From NCBI GenBank assembly GCA_963693285.1, contig OY848921.1, positions 3,033,497 through 3,097,496 of the forward strand: a stretch of 64,000 nucleotides of DNA, given 5' to 3'. The stretch comes from Xestospongia muta. Lineage: Eukaryota > Porifera > Demospongiae > Haplosclerida > Petrosiidae. The notes beneath the pieces were generated by a model. It had not been told where the DNA came from and searched no databases. It worked only from the letters and a program-made list of their open reading frames with translations. The position numbers were made by a program, and so were the translations under genes. The first letter of the stretch is position 1; each line of letters opens with the position of its first letter. This document shows positions 55,615 to 64,000 of this stretch, in pieces.

Positions 55615-55818
55615 CTTTTCAGTCAACTCAGCACTCAAGGTAAGCCCAAATGTTACTAAAAATAGAATTAAATCTATTTTTAGTAACAGGTTATTTATTA
55701 TCAAGGAAATAAGGATTGCGAAGGTAGTATTCGTTCTAAAAGCAAGCTATCGAATAGCAGTTTAGATCAGGAGTAGACTATAGAGTTTATTAGTAGTATT
55801 TCTACAGTACAACAAGGA
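55615..55818. promoter_or_regulatory. Shared bidirectional promoter region, TXNDC17 / Rac-like GTPase
   Basis: 204 bases between two divergent ATG codons (55614 minus, 55819 plus). No TATA box is evident for either gene. The short spacing implies that one promoter region drives both; this is inference. Confidence 0.6.
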
Positions 55819-57265
55819 ATGGCTGCACTCAAGCACATCAAATGTGTTGCTGTTGGTGATGGGACTGTTGGAAAGACTTGCATGATGATAGCTCATGTGA
55901 ACAACTCGTTTCCAGGAGAATATGTCCCAACTGTGTACGTTAATAACTCTATATAATCAGTAGACCTTGTACAATTGTCTTGCCATTAATATACAGTATT
56001 AGTGTAATGTCTGTATGCTTCTATATAGATCACAAATTCATTAAAATGTACAATTATAGATAATATAATTATAATTGTATAATTGTATTAGTGTTTGATT
56101 ATATATATATGTGTGTGCTGATGTTTGATGTATTGATGAAAGTACCAAAGCAAAGAATGGTTTTTAAATTCAAACACAATGAAATCGCTTTCTGTAACAT
56201 TGAAAAAATACACTTACCACTCAAATGATCAAGGATATTGCTAGTATTTCATACCTCACAACAGGCACAGCATAGGGTAAAGTGTCTTGTATGACACAAC
56301 ATTTGTTTGGTACCGAATGATGCTTTCTATTTGCCAATCAAAACAACCATACTGTTGATATTACATATAACATGATAGAATCTATACATTTATGGTCTCT
56401 TTTTGGACATCTGCTTACATATTGTGGTAGACTGGTATAGTCTTCATGTGGTTTTGTGTTTAAGTTCACAAGGTTAACTCTGATAGCATAATAATATTTA
56501 GCAAATTATATCAGAAAGGTGAAAATTAATGTGCTAATTTCTGTATATACATACAAACAAATTCAAATAATATTTATATATAGGTATTTACTTTGTTTTA
56601 CTATATGTGAGTATAAGGGGCTGAGACTGGCTTCTTTTGCCCTAATGTCATACTGATGGTCATACAATTGGCTTCTTTTAGTAGGCTGATGTCATGCATT
56701 GATGTTACACAGTGTGTGTATTAAGTAATACATGTACATTCTTGTATCAAATTACATATTCTCCCACTTTTACAGGTTTGATAACTATTCTGAGAATCTG
56801 TACATCAATAACAAATTTGTCAGTCTTAATCTCTGGGACACAGCTGGTCAAGAGGACTATGACAGACTGAGACCTCTCTCTTATCCTCAAACTGACATCT
56901 TCCTCGTCTGTTTCTCTGTTGTCAATCCTACATCATTCGACCATATCACACATAAATGGCATCCAGAAGTATCTCACCATTGTCCTGGTGTTCCCGTTCT
57001 ATTAGTGGGAAACAAAATTGATCTGAGAGAGGACCAGGAAACTCTTGAACATCTCCAAGAATTGAAACAAACTCCGATAACAAGAACCCAAGGTTTAGCT
57101 TGTGCAAAGAAGATTGGTGCTGTCAAATACATGGAATGTTCAGCTAAAACTGGTAAAGGACTAAGAGAAGTGTTTACAACTGCAGCAGAAGTTGTTGTAA
57201 GTCCTGAAATTTATCAGCACACTCAAGTTAAGTCTGAAAAGAAATTCAAGTGTTTACTACTATGA
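55819..57265 (+). CDS. Rac/Rho-family small GTPase, 2 exons, divergent
   Basis: Exons 55819-55934 and 56776-57265 give 201 residues. G1 is GDGTVGKT (13-20; Rac has GDGAVGKT), switch I YVPTVFDNY with Thr38, switch [23 protein letters not shown] with Gln64, G4 GNKIDL, G5 ECSAK. A basic stretch (KSEKKFK) and the CAAX box CLLL predict geranylgeranylation and membrane binding. It should act as a GTP-dependent switch for actin or membrane traffic. Departures from Rac/Cdc42 are Thr for Ala after the glycine of the P-loop, the Ras-like NKID in place of TKLD, and SAK in place of SAL; together with His-rich [12 protein letters not shown] they mark a lineage-specific Rho-type paralogue, not an orthologue I can name. 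Exon 2 was copied downstream and broken. Confidence 0.9.
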
Positions 57266-58757
57266 ATGATATATGATATAGTGTAGTACTCTCATTATTG
57301 TATTATACAACTATATTTTATTGAAGCACATTCCAAGCATCCAAACTCAGCTATTTTAATTTACATTTATTTCATTTTATGGTATTTATGTGTGTATGAT
57401 GTGTCCATTCATTCATAATTCATTGTCTGGTTTAATAACACATGCAGGCTTCATACCATCTTGACTATTTTCTTGGTTTCAATGTACATGACAGTTCTTC
57501 ATTGTTTAAATCCATTACTAAGGTTCTTAGTCTCCGTAACTAGACTTTTCCTCCATTCGGCTACACATTAAATTTTTTTGAGCAAAAACTAACCCCTCCC
57601 CTTTTGTGATGGCCTCCAGAGATGGCTCTTGGTATCGTTGTGCTGATGGCTCCATCATGGATCAATTGGACCTTATTCATGTAGTGTTCTTTCCATATCA
57701 AGACTACAATGTCTCTCCAGGTGAAAATGTTTGTTTCAAACCGCGTCATTTTCAGTTGCCGATAATAACAAATCTCCTTCCAGAACAGACGACACTCTTT
57801 TCCCCAGATGATCTTGTAGATGGTACAATAGCTTTAATCATCTTTTCTACGTTTGTGATGATAACTATGATATTATTAAGGTATATCTGGGACATACTCG
57901 ATCCCCATTTTAATGCTATTTCACCTGCTCACAAGAAATGGTATGTCGTAGCCAACATATCGAAAGGTTTCTGGCTAGCTTGTCTCGCCTTGAGCCCCAA
58001 GTACTGGATAGGTACTTACAATGGTCAAATGTTTGATGAATTTCAACTGATTGAATTGAAACGCTGTGTAGTCATATATATTTCTACAGACTTGGTTGCT
58101 CTTTTTATGGTTCCAAAACTTCCATTTAGCACTGTTATGCATCATGTAGCTGTCACTGTACTTTCATTGTTTGTTTTTGGTGTCAATTTACAAGTCAAAG
58201 GATATGCCAATATTCTTGGTCTTTCAAAAATGTTACTGGCCTATGGAGCCTGTAGCACTATACCATTTTCTGTGAATCTTTACCTTGCCTTACGTGTTGT
58301 CTATGCAAAATCAGTCCTAGTAAAGCTGCTCTGCTACATAGGTCTTCTTACTTATTTAATGTGTTGCTTGTTAAACTGGTCCATTCATGGTCTCTGGTTG
58401 ATGGGTTTTTGGGCTCAACGAGACTTCTCCATTTATACAATATTCTATACATTTATGTTGATCTTTCTAGTTCGAGACGATATTATTTTGATAAAGTGGC
58501 TGTTGCGACAGTCTTCACCGATGGCTACTGATAAAATCAAAAACAAAAAAGAATAGAACTTTGAATGTTTCTTAGTGCATTATTTTTGTCTTTCATTTTG
58601 TTTTTTTTTACTTTTTTGTCACACACAGATGGAGTGCCTGACCACCAAAGGTTTATGAGTGATGTACATATACAAGTTACCAAATACAGGAATAAGAAGG
58701 AGTTATTGACATTAATACACACAATAGGATTAATGATTTTGTGCTAGTTTAACTTTA
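56826..58757 (+). repeat. Tandem duplication block A (Rac-like exon 2 + TLC-like copy 3)
   Basis: 1932-bp block repeated at 58777-60693 in direct orientation, separated by 19 bases. Identity is very high across coding, 3' UTR and spacer alike. It begins inside exon 2 of the Rac-like gene (at TTAATCTCTGGGACACAGCT) and ends after GTGCTAG-TTAACTTTA. Confidence 0.93.
57609..58556 (+). CDS. Intronless TLC-like multi-pass membrane protein, copy 3
   Basis: 315 residues from the ATG at 57609 (one codon after a GTG). Same design as copies 1 and 2: WYRCADGSIMDQLD luminal start, second Cys in NVCFKPRHFQLP, then HKKWYVVANISKGFW, DLVALFMVPKLP, TVMHHVAVT, KGYANILGLSKM, VNLYLALRVVYAKS, and the closing DDIILIKWLLRQSSPMA followed by KIKNKKE (KxKxx ER-retrieval type). 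NVS near residue 35 is a possible N-glycosylation site. Only the motifs are shared with the minus-strand pair, so the two subclusters are old relative to the copies within each. TLC relationship and any lipid role are inference. Confidence 0.85.
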   Translation: MASRDGSWYRCADGSIMDQLDLIHVVFFPYQDYNVSPGENVCFKPRHFQLPIITNLLPEQTTLFSPDDLVDGTIALIIFSTFVMITMILLRYIWDILDPHFNAISPAHKKWYVVANISKGFWLACLALSPKYWIGTYNGQMFDEFQLIELKRCVVIYISTDLVALFMVPKLPFSTVMHHVAVTVLSLFVFGVNLQVKGYANILGLSKMLLAYGACSTIPFSVNLYLALRVVYAKSVLVKLLCYIGLLTYLMCCLLNWSIHGLWLMGFWAQRDFSIYTIFYTFMLIFLVRDDIILIKWLLRQSSPMATDKIKNKKE

Positions 58758-58776
58758 AATTTACTATATGAAATTA

Positions 58777-59221
58777 TTAATCTCTGGGACACAGCTGGTC
58801 AAGAGGACTATGACAGACTGAGACCTCTCTCTCATCCTCAAACTGACATCTTCCTTGTCTGTTTCTCTGTTGTCAATCCTACATCATTCGACCATATCAC
58901 ACATAAATGGCATCCAGAAGTATCTCACCATTGTCCTGGTGTTCCCGTTCTATTAGTGGGAAACAAAATTGATCTGATTATGAGAGAGGACCAGGAAACT
59001 CTTGAACATCTCCAAGAATTGAAACAAACTCCGATAACAAGAACCCAAGGTTTAGCTTGTGCAAAGAAGATTGGTGCTGTCAAATACATGGAATGTTAAG
59101 CTAAAACTGGTAAAGGACTAAGAGAAGTGTTCACAATTACAGCAGAAGTTGTTGTAAGTCCTGAAATTTATCAACACACTCAAGTTAAGTCTGAAAAGAA
59201 ATTCAAGTGTTTACTACTATG
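58777..59221 (+). pseudogene. Broken partial copy of the Rac-like GTPase (exon 2 fragment)
   Basis: Matches 56826-57265, starting at [10 protein letters not shown]. It lacks exon 1 (P-loop, switch I start) and any promoter because the duplication breakpoint lies inside exon 2. Two further changes are a 6-base insertion (GATCTGATTATGAG for GATCTGAG) after the IDL motif and a nonsense change TCA to TAA at 59097-59099 in ECS. It still carries the CAAX end. Not expected to make a working GTPase. Confidence 0.92.
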
Positions 59222-59549
59222 AATGATATATGATATAGTGTAGTACTCTCATTATTGTATTATACAACTATATTTTATTGAAGCACATTCCAAGCATCCA
59301 AACTCAGCTATTTTAATTTACATTTATTTCATTTTATGGTATTTATGTGTGTATGATGTGTCCATTCATTCATAATTCATTGTCTGGTTTAATAACACAT
59401 GCAGACTTCATATCACCTTGACTATCTTCTTGGTTTCAATGTACATGACAGTTCTTCATTGTTTAAATCCATTACTAAGGTTCTCTGTCTCGGTAACTAG
59501 ACTTTCCCTTCATTCGGCTGCACAAAAAATTAGCCCCTCCCCTTTTATG

Positions 59550-60497
59550 ATGGCCTCCAGAGATGGCTCTTGGTATCGTTGTGCTGATGGCTCCATCATG
59601 GATCAATTGGACTTTATTCATTTAGTGTTCTTCCCATATCAAGACTACAATGTCTCTCCAGGTGAAAATGTTTGTTTCAAACCGCGTCATTTTCAGTTGC
59701 CGATAATAACAAATCTCCTTCCAGAACAGACGACACTCTTTTCCCCAGATGATCTTGTAGATGGTACAATAGCTTTAATCATTTTTTCTACATTTGTGAC
59801 GCTAACTATCATATTATTAAGATATATCTGGGACATACTTGATCCCCAGTTTAATGCTATTTCACCTGCTCACAAGAAATGGTATGTCGTAGCCAACATA
59901 TCAAAAGGTTTCTGGCTAGCTTGTCTCGCCTTGAGCCCCAAGTACTGGATAGGTACTTACAATGGTCAAATGTTTGATGAATTTCAACTGATTGAATTGA
60001 AACGGTGTATAGCCATATATATTTCTACAGACTTGGTTGCTCTTTTTATGGTTCCAAAACTTCCACTTAGTACTATTATGCATCATGTAGCTGTCACTGT
60101 ACTTTCATTGTTTGTTTTTGGTGTCAATTTACAAGTCAAAGGATATGCCAATATTCTTGGTCTTTCAAAAATGTCACTGGCCTATGGGGCCTGTAGCACT
60201 ATACCATTTTCTGTGAATCTTTACCTTGCCTTACGTGTTGTCTATGCAAAATCAGTCCTAGTAAAGCTGCTCTGCTACATAAGTCTTCTTACTTATTTAA
60301 TGTGTTGCTTGTTAAACTGGTCCATTCATGGTCTCTGGTTGATGGGTTTTTGGGCTCAACGAGACTTCTCCATTTATACAATATTCTATACATTTATGTT
60401 GATCTTTCTAGTTCGAGACGATATTATTTTGATAAAGTGGCTGTTGCGACAGTCTTCACCGATGGCTACTGATAAAATCAAAAACAAAAAAGAATAG
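59550..60497 (+). CDS. Intronless TLC-like multi-pass membrane protein, copy 4
   Basis: 315 residues from the second of two adjacent ATGs (59547 and 59550). The frame is open further upstream to 59418 only because the duplicated 5' flank happens to lack stops; copy 3 has no such extension, so the upstream ATG is not used here. Differs from copy 3 by about 15 substitutions (for example FVTLTIILL for FVMITMILL, KLPLSTIMHH for KLPFSTVMHH, KRCIAIYIS for KRCVVIYIS), mostly conservative, so it looks functional. Ends QSSPMATDKIKNKKE with a KxKxx ER-retrieval pattern. Confidence 0.85.
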   Translation: MASRDGSWYRCADGSIMDQLDFIHLVFFPYQDYNVSPGENVCFKPRHFQLPIITNLLPEQTTLFSPDDLVDGTIALIIFSTFVTLTIILLRYIWDILDPQFNAISPAHKKWYVVANISKGFWLACLALSPKYWIGTYNGQMFDEFQLIELKRCIAIYISTDLVALFMVPKLPLSTIMHHVAVTVLSLFVFGVNLQVKGYANILGLSKMSLAYGACSTIPFSVNLYLALRVVYAKSVLVKLLCYISLLTYLMCCLLNWSIHGLWLMGFWAQRDFSIYTIFYTFMLIFLVRDDIILIKWLLRQSSPMATDKIKNKKE

Positions 60498-60693
60498 AAC
60501 TTTGAATGTTTCTTAGTGCATTATTTTTGTTTTTCATTTTTTTTTACTTTTTGTCACACACAGATGAACTGCCTGACCACCAAAGGCTTATGAGTGATGT
60601 ACATATACAAGTTACCAAATACAGCAATGAGAAGGAGTTATTGACATTAATTACTCACAATAGGATTAATGATTTTGTGCTAGATTAACTTTA

Positions 60694-60730
60694 GTAGTTC
60701 ATGTGTATAAACTTTATACACATGAACTAC
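60694..60730. repeat. Perfect 18-bp inverted repeat at a duplication boundary
   Basis: GTAGTTCATGTGTATAAA at 60694-60711, one base, then TTTATACACATGAACTAC at 60713-60730. It starts on the base after block B ends. It may be a breakpoint product, a transposon end or a strong hairpin. Confidence 0.9.
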
Positions 60731-61314
60731 TTACCTTTTCATATTATATTATTTCCTGTAAACTATTAATGAGTTATGTTGTTTCTGTCTAATAATTTCA
60801 TATCAACTAAACTGTGTCTATAATGTGAAATAAATAATATACTCAGCTATTACATAATGTATTTATGTGAAAGTCTCTGTGTGCGCATCTGTTTATTCCT
60901 TTTCGTTAAAACATAAACTTGGCTGAGGTATAATAATGACACAAGGCATGTAGAACTGTACTCATTGGAGAATATGTTTTTCTTCTTGGCATGTATGTGG
61001 CCATGCATTATAGGGTGTGTCTTTCATAGTTTATTGTTTATAAAAATTAATCCTACAATTACATCACCAGAGTAAAGATAGTATGTCATGGTCAATTGAT
61101 TTGAAGAGTTTGATTTGGATGTGATAGTATTTTTACAGAATAGGATGAAATGGGGGAATCCTGGAATGTATAGGGCACCACCTTTAGGACCACTTCGCGC
61201 GCAATATCTTTGCATTTCACGCACTGAATCCACGTGTTTCCTCAATAATAATCATTACCACACTTCCTCTTTCTTCCAGCTTCCGTAGATTGCCATAATA
61301 ACAAATTAAAAGTT

Positions 61315-62247
61315 ATGATAATGGCTACACCTTGGTATCTGTGTAGTGATGGCAGTGTAATGTATCCTCTTGATGTTCTTTTCTTTCTTTTTCCAAATGA
61401 AAAGAACTCAAATGTAAGTGTGTTTTGCTTCTCATCAAAATATTACCAGATACTATATGAATTAAACCTGTCATGGCAACCAGGGCTCCTGCGACTAGAA
61501 GATCTTATTGACTGCATTATAGGTTTAACTATCATGTCTATATGGCTCACTATTGCCTTCATAGTCTGCAAGTATATCTGGGACTATATTGATCCATCTT
61601 TCTCTTTAATTACACCTGCTCACAAGAAGTGGTATGTTGTCGGTAATATGTCCAAAGCTCTATTTTTAGGAGCTATTGTGTTTAGTTCATACTACCCAAC
61701 TGCTCTACAGCAAGCCTATAACGATGAGTTTACAGACCAACTAGTAATAAAACGATCCATGGTAATTTATTTAGCCACTGATGTAGTGGCATTATATATG
61801 ATACCGAAACTTCCACAAAGCACAATTATTCATCATGTTACTTCAACGTTGGCTTGCTTTCTTAGTTTTGCTACTAACTATAATGTTAAAGGGTTTACTG
61901 GACTTTTGGGATTCAGTAAAATGATAGCTACTTATGGCGGTCTCAGCTCTATGTCAGGCTTAGTCAATGCCTACCTTGCTTTAAGAGTTGTCTATCGTAA
62001 TTCTAAGAAAATGAAGATACTGTGCTATTTGAGTCTTGTGACCTACATATTTGTCTGTGGTATAAACTGGACATTCCAGATATCTTGGTTAATTGGTGTT
62101 TTGAAAGCTTTGGATTATTCTGTATTTTCTATCATGTACTTGGCAACATTAGTATTTATCATAAATGATGATATTGTACTGATCAAATGGTTGCTTAAAC
62201 AGAGCTCTCCAATGGCTGAAGTTAGCACGAAACAAAAGAAACTGTAA
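61315..62247 (+). CDS. Intronless TLC-like multi-pass membrane protein, copy 5
   Basis: 310 residues from ATG at 61315 (another ATG two codons on). The most divergent plus-strand copy, and in parts closer to the minus-strand pair (VCKYIWDYIDPSF, STIIHHVTST, KGFTGLLGFSKM, NAYLALRVVYRNSKK, VLKALDYSVFSIMY). The family frame is intact: WYLCSDGSVMYPLD, second Cys in VFCFSSKYY, HKKWYVVGNMSKA, DVVALYMIPKLP, HH, and DDIVLIKWLLKQSSPMA, ending KQKKL (KxKxx type). It may represent the ancestral state linking the two subclusters. Function unknown. Confidence 0.85.
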   Translation: MIMATPWYLCSDGSVMYPLDVLFFLFPNEKNSNVSVFCFSSKYYQILYELNLSWQPGLLRLEDLIDCIIGLTIMSIWLTIAFIVCKYIWDYIDPSFSLITPAHKKWYVVGNMSKALFLGAIVFSSYYPTALQQAYNDEFTDQLVIKRSMVIYLATDVVALYMIPKLPQSTIIHHVTSTLACFLSFATNYNVKGFTGLLGFSKMIATYGGLSSMSGLVNAYLALRVVYRNSKKMKILCYLSLVTYIFVCGINWTFQISWLIGVLKALDYSVFSIMYLATLVFIINDDIVLIKWLLKQSSPMAEVSTKQKKL

Positions 62248-62526
62248 TGGAGTGAATTGGAGTGTTTATGTGTGATAGTTCAATTTTTTCTATTACTGAC
62301 TATTATTTTTGTTTCATTTAATAACAAGGTTACACTAATGTCCATTTAGAAATAAATCCACTGATAATTTATTATATGGCTATGTTGGTATATGGTTCGC
62401 AAATTGACTTGTCATTACACGTTGATATATTACTGCATATATTGTGATTGTATTGGCATTGTCTGGCCTACAAAGTAAATGCAATTTCACACTTAATGCC
62501 TAAAGTTGTAACTTTATGTATTAAAA

Positions 62527-62609
62527 AAGACAACCATCAACATCAAAATGTATGTCATAAATGTTACATTTATGATATATCAAATATCATAAATGTAACC
62601 AGTTGTCTT
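62527..62609. mobile_element. Small hairpin element (MITE-like)
   Basis: Outer inverted repeat AAGACAAC (62527-62534) / GTTGTCTT (62602-62609) and inner perfect 16-bp arms GTTACATTTATGATAT (62563-62578) / ATATCATAAATGTAAC (62584-62599) with a 5-base loop. An 83-bp non-coding palindromic element. Confidence 0.6.
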
Positions 62610-63329
62610 ATGTAAGTGTAAACATTGACTTTCTATGATTAACTGTTGTTATATACACACATAAAAGTTACCTTATCTCTGACCTTCTGATCTATAATAA
62701 CTATATAAAGGTCACCAAAAGAGGTAATTGACTATAGACTTATATCCAGTGCAATAAATAAATTAATGGTGGCAGTTTTCTGACTTAAGATGTGTTATAT
62801 ACCAGGTGATGTTAAGTCTCCATGTGCAAACAATCACTAATCAAATTTGACAAGACACTAGTTAATACATTCATTTGAATATTAATTTGGAGGTGGTAGA
62901 ATTGCCTATACGTAGGGATGGCTTGTGCATCATAGGTATAGGAACATGATCAAACATCGGGAGACTAATGTAGTTTCATGCGGCCAACTCCTCCTTTTGT
63001 ACGGGGAGGAGTTATATACAGGTTATTGTATGCATGCATCATATTGACTAATACCTAAATAAGAAACATACATCTGAGTTTGTGAAAAACTTTCTCTTGT
63101 TGTATAATTATCTTTGGCCTTTTCATCAAAAGCAAAATTAAACTTTTATTTGCCAGGAAGTTGTACTAAATTATATAGTCCAATTAAACCTCTACACATT
63201 CTGTGCTAAAAAATTTTGAAACATTTTAGACAGACATCTGTTAGAACAAATTATCCTTTACTTATTCTGTTTAAACCATGATAACTATAAAAAAGAGGGA
63301 TTTTAAAGTTGATTTCTAATCAGAAAGTT

Positions 63330-63483
63330 ATGTTTTCACATGAGATATACACTATTAGAAGTCTTATTTTGAGCATTTAAACAATGCATGAAATCAATGA
63401 TTTATATATAGTTCTAGGAAGTAGCATCTCCCTTGGAGACACCATTTATTTGCTTTCAATTAAATTATTTATTCACGAGAAGG
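63330..63483. repeat. Dispersed repeat, copy 2
   Basis: Second copy of the element at 18950-19090, same orientation, with small indels. Confidence 0.65.
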
Positions 63484-64000
63484 TCAGTCCCTGATCAATG
63501 CAGATTGTCCTATTCAGATCATTTGTGATTTCTCACTACAAACTTTAAGTATTGATCCCCAAGCATCAAAGATCATTCACTTTTGCACATAAACTTAGCA
63601 TAATATATTTAATTGAATTAAGTCCTGACTTAGTCTGGCAGGCCACCCTCTTTACTAAGGTTATGGTGGCTGTTGCTGAAAAGTAAATTAAATTTAAATA
63701 AACTGTGGTTAATTTTATAATGCCTAAATTGTCAAAATCTTGCAAGCCAGCCCATTCCTTTCTATTTGACTATATCCATAACTAATTGAGTACTCTATTA
63801 TCTATAATAATGTATAATTTTGAGAATGAATAAATAAAGGAATTGTAAAACAAACAGAAATGCAATGGAAAGGACAAACAAGCCATATTCCAACAGGAAT
63901 CATCTAAATAAACTAATTGATCAAAACACTTTATAACCACACTAACTTATAAAAACAATGTGGTTTATAGACAGATGTTCAAAAAGTGCTGATGCTAGTC

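Larger units (their letters stand above)
58777..60693 (+). repeat. Tandem duplication block B (broken Rac-like exon 2 + TLC-like copy 4)
   Basis: Second copy of the block at 56826-58757, 1917 bp. The left junction is 58758-58776. The right end at 60693 is followed at once by a perfect 18-bp inverted repeat (60694-60730). Confidence 0.93.
62248..64000. other. Gene-free 3' flank with repeats
   Basis: No gene seen. Contains a hairpin element (62527-62609), a GGAGGAGTT inverted repeat (62986-62994 with 63005-63013) and dispersed-repeat copy 2 (63330-63483). Confidence 0.55.

Noticed and set aside
55615..55704. Hydrophobic N-terminal extension of TXNDC17
   Set aside because: The open frame upstream has no ATG (it begins TTG), and the family is cytosolic without a signal peptide.
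59418..59546. Upstream in-frame extension of TLC-like copy 4
   Set aside because: Block A lacks this extension, the residues have no family counterpart, and two ATGs occur at the family start position.

Overview
The window is animal nuclear DNA. It is AT-rich, carries canonical metazoan genes cut by many short GT-AG introns (often 45-100 bases), and is full of short palindromic and dinucleotide repeats. The gene set (MED13, ASH2L, TXNDC17, a Rho/Rac GTPase, a secreted metallocarboxypeptidase, several small Death-domain genes) together with compact spacing suggests an early-branching metazoan, most likely a demosponge of the Amphimedon type. The sponge assignment is inference; the animal assignment is well supported.

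Layout. 1-265: the 3' end of a SNF2-type helicase gene resembling SHPRH. About 845-5168: a decayed multi-exon coiled-coil gene, one of whose introns has filled with a 63-bp minisatellite that began as a duplication of the exon end and its 5' splice site. 5456-14012: a cluster on the minus strand of intronless UDP-glycosyltransferase genes (two intact, one deleted pseudogene, two faint relics) interleaved with two intronless genes for a multi-pass TLC-like membrane protein. 14184-18563: a secreted zinc carboxypeptidase in 13 exons (minus). 19766-23963: three plus-strand Death-domain genes, the middle one with a ubiquitin-like start, a CARD-like middle and a terminal Death domain; a relic of the third lies at 26857-27145. 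24647-25804: an unassigned four-span membrane protein (minus). 27609-43533: the complete 32-exon Mediator subunit gene MED13 (minus), head to head with 20-exon ASH2L (43776-49926, plus). 53235-55614: TXNDC17 (minus), head to head with a two-exon Rac-like GTPase (55819-57265, plus). 57609-62247: three more TLC-like genes (plus), two of which arose by a 1.9-kb tandem duplication that also copied and broke the last exon of the Rac-like gene.

How the genes relate. MED13 (Mediator kinase module) and ASH2L (COMPASS/MLL H3K4 methyltransferase core) are both transcription regulators and share one 242-bp intergenic region. The TLC-like proteins and the UDP-glycosyltransferases all end in lysine-based ER-retrieval signals, so both families probably act in the ER membrane; their physical interleaving suggests linked expansion. 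Every multi-exon model given here was built by hand from splice sites, and reading frame is kept across every junction (MED13 1862 aa, ASH2L 494 aa, carboxypeptidase 456 aa, TXNDC17 125 aa, Rac-like 201 aa, Death-domain genes 161, about 598 and 110 aa).
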